From Collinsella aerofaciens (GTDB lineage: Bacteria > Actinomycetota > Coriobacteriia > Coriobacteriales > Coriobacteriaceae): a DNA stretch of 22,508 nt. The first letter of the stretch is position 1. Each line of letters begins with the position of its first letter. Both the position numbers and the translations under genes were made by a program. The stretch lies in NCBI GenBank assembly GCA_905213325.1, contig CAJMHW010000031.1:1-22508 (forward strand), in the 5' to 3' direction. The notes under the pieces were generated by a model that was given only the letters and a program-made list of their open reading frames with translations, was not told where the DNA came from and did not search any database. Below are positions 21,426 to 22,508 of the stretch, piece by piece.

Positions 21426-22130
21426 TTAACGAGCGGCTCGCTGAGATTTGCGCCACAACAGATACGAGTAGACGTAGACGGCTCCAACCGAACCAAACAT
21501 CAGAACCGCAATCACCGCGGCGACGACTTCACTCGAAAGCACGCTGCCTGCCACGCCCATCACAATCAGGCCAATACCCAGCACCATAAAGCAGGCACCG
21601 CCAAAACGCTGCGTACGGCGCCAGTTCTCGGGATCGGCAAGCGCACAGGGTGTCTTGATACCGAGCGTATAGTTCTGCTTCACACGCGGCAAGTAGTTGC
21701 CTACGCCGATGAACAGCAAACCGACAACACCGGAAATCAGCACGTTAACCGAACCGACCGCCGGCACCACGCCCCAGACCGTAAGCTCTCCCAGCCAGCT
21801 TATGGCGCACATGAACAAGGTGAAGGCGATTACGAAGCCCTGGTAGAACTTGCCCGAGGTTCGATATGCCTCACCTTTGGGGTCGATGCGCGGCACCATG
21901 CGGAACATTGCGAGAAGCGCCAGAGGCAGCACGCCGAGCGCGGAGGCCATCCAGCTAGGACCCCAACCGTCGACGGCGCCGTTCGCGCCCCAGTGCGTGG
22001 GAATCTGCGTAGGCAAGCTCGGCATCACCATGAGGTGCGCTACGACATTGGCGACGCACAGAGCGACCAGCGCAATCCACACGCGCGACGATACCCCCGT
22101 GGGGTGAATGCCCTTGTTTTCGTTATTCAT
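21426..22130 (-). CDS. SdpI/DUF1648-family membrane protein, 234 aa
   Basis: Integral membrane protein with about seven helices. The N-terminal half is a DUF1648 domain with the typical LPTQIPTHWGANGAVDGW stretch after the first helix. The C-terminal half is an SdpI domain with the loop GNYLPRVKQNYTLGIKTP followed by NWRRTQRFGG. In Bacillus, SdpI protects against the SdpC killing peptide and sequesters the repressor SdpR; many homologues have no known toxin partner. The ATG at 22130 overlaps the end of the arsR gene by eight bases (ATGAATAA), and 14 in-frame upstream codons are ignored. Pairing with an SdpR-like repressor supports the family call. No sdpABC-like genes are visible nearby. Confidence 0.88.
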   Translation of the reverse strand: MNNENKGIHPTGVSSRVWIALVALCVANVVAHLMVMPSLPTQIPTHWGANGAVDGWGPSWMASALGVLPLALLAMFRMVPRIDPKGEAYRTSGKFYQGFVIAFTLFMCAISWLGELTVWGVVPAVGSVNVLISGVVGLLFIGVGNYLPRVKQNYTLGIKTPCALADPENWRRTQRFGGACFMVLGIGLIVMGVAGSVLSSEVVAAVIAVLMFGSVGAVYVYSYLLWRKSQRAAR

Positions 22131-22401
22131 CCTTATCACCTTCAGTGTTTGTAAAGCCCATAAACCAGCCAATTAAATCCTGCATGACGGTGGTGTTTAA
22201 GCTGTATACGATGTTTTGGCCATGGCGCTCGTCGGCCACCAACCCGGCGTTTTTGAGCGTCGCCAAGTGATGGCTCAGCGACGGCTTACTGATATCGAAA
22301 TGCTCGGCAAGCTCCCCCGCCGTGCAATTGCCCTCGCGCAGCAACTCCAAAATGCGCCGTCCCGTTGGATCGGCAAGCGCCTTAAAACCCTCTCCCGGCA
22401 T
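22123..22401 (-). CDS. ArsR/SdpR-type winged-helix repressor, 92 aa
   Basis: Small dimeric transcriptional repressor. It begins MPGEGFKALADPTGRRILELLREG, continues with the helix-turn-helix AGELAEHFDISKPSLSHHLATLKNAGLV (split over about residues 28-55) and the wing DERHGQNIVYSLN. There is no CxC metal-binding motif, so metal sensing is unlikely, in keeping with SdpR-like members that answer to a membrane partner. The ATG at 22401 has a perfect AGGAGG four bases upstream; an upstream start at 22419 would precede that site. The 3' end overlaps the sdpI-like gene, so the two are co-translated. Autoregulation at the palindrome near 22429 is likely. Confidence 0.9.
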   Translation of the reverse strand: MPGEGFKALADPTGRRILELLREGNCTAGELAEHFDISKPSLSHHLATLKNAGLVADERHGQNIVYSLNTTVMQDLIGWFMGFTNTEGDKDE

Positions 22402-22428
22402 AAGACCTCCTCTCATCATCTCTCATGT

Positions 22429-22441
22429 TGTGCACACTATA
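22429..22441 (-). promoter_or_regulatory. Candidate arsR promoter and operator
   Basis: TATAGT at 22436-22441 on the minus strand is a fair -10 box. It abuts the palindrome TGTGCACA (22429-22436). No good -35 is seen 17 bases further upstream. Confidence 0.4.
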
Positions 22442-22508
22442 CTCGATATTTAGGGCTCTTCGGTGGTTTCTGTGGGAGAGATTCCGGCATAGGCCCAGCT
22501 CAGCGGGC

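Noticed and set aside
20252..21589. Plus-strand open frame of 445 codons
   Set aside because: Antisense to ettA; its Gly/Leu/His-rich translation has no family features.

Overview
The window looks like chromosomal DNA of a G+C-rich anaerobe of the Coriobacteriia, most likely Collinsella or a close relative. This is an inference from base composition and from the mix of Gram-positive-type genes (acetylase lysine pathway, L-lactate dehydrogenase, glutamine-dependent NAD synthetase, SdpR/SdpI pair); no rRNA or tRNA gene is present to confirm it. Coding is ordered and dense, with several strong intrinsic terminators.

Positions 1 to about 3470 are visibly A+T-rich and foreign in character. They carry, on the minus strand, a truncated ABC-exporter operon (ATPase, permease, a 37-residue membrane peptide, a Cys-rich KTR-type zinc-ribbon protein, a VanZ-family protein), a broken small membrane gene and an 85-residue conserved hypothetical protein. 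The junction with G+C-rich DNA falls inside the ATPase reading frame: its first ~75 residues are an unrelated G+C-rich membrane segment fused to the ABC domain. Immediately upstream lies a higBA toxin-antitoxin pair with a palindrome-rich promoter.

Positions 4416-9783 are a lysine/diaminopimelate locus. A leftward M20 deacetylase diverges from a rightward operon headed by a lysine riboswitch: lysA and dapA in one uninterrupted 769-codon frame, then dapB (TTG start overlapping the dapA stop) and dapH. A class I/II aminotransferase at 13481-14644 could supply the transamination step. Together these cover the N-acetyl branch of DAP/lysine synthesis except aspartokinase, Asd and DapF, which are not in the window.

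Positions 9784-16742 hold leftward genes: a 37-kDa nucleoid-associated (YejK/NdpA) protein, a DUF2974/Mbeg1-like alpha/beta hydrolase flanked by two direct copies of a small hairpin repeat, ldh, the aminotransferase and nadE. Terminator-like hairpins sit just upstream of the ribosome-binding sites of both ldh and the aminotransferase gene.

Positions 16946-19347 hold two rightward genes of unknown function: a two-helix membrane protein with a long Ser/Thr/Gly/Asn tail, and a 435-residue protein with conserved ends and an acidic Pro/Glu linker. After them come a ~136-bp near-perfect palindrome and a 12-bp-stem hairpin related to one found after dapH, then leftward ettA (ABC-F translation factor) and an arsR-sdpI pair.
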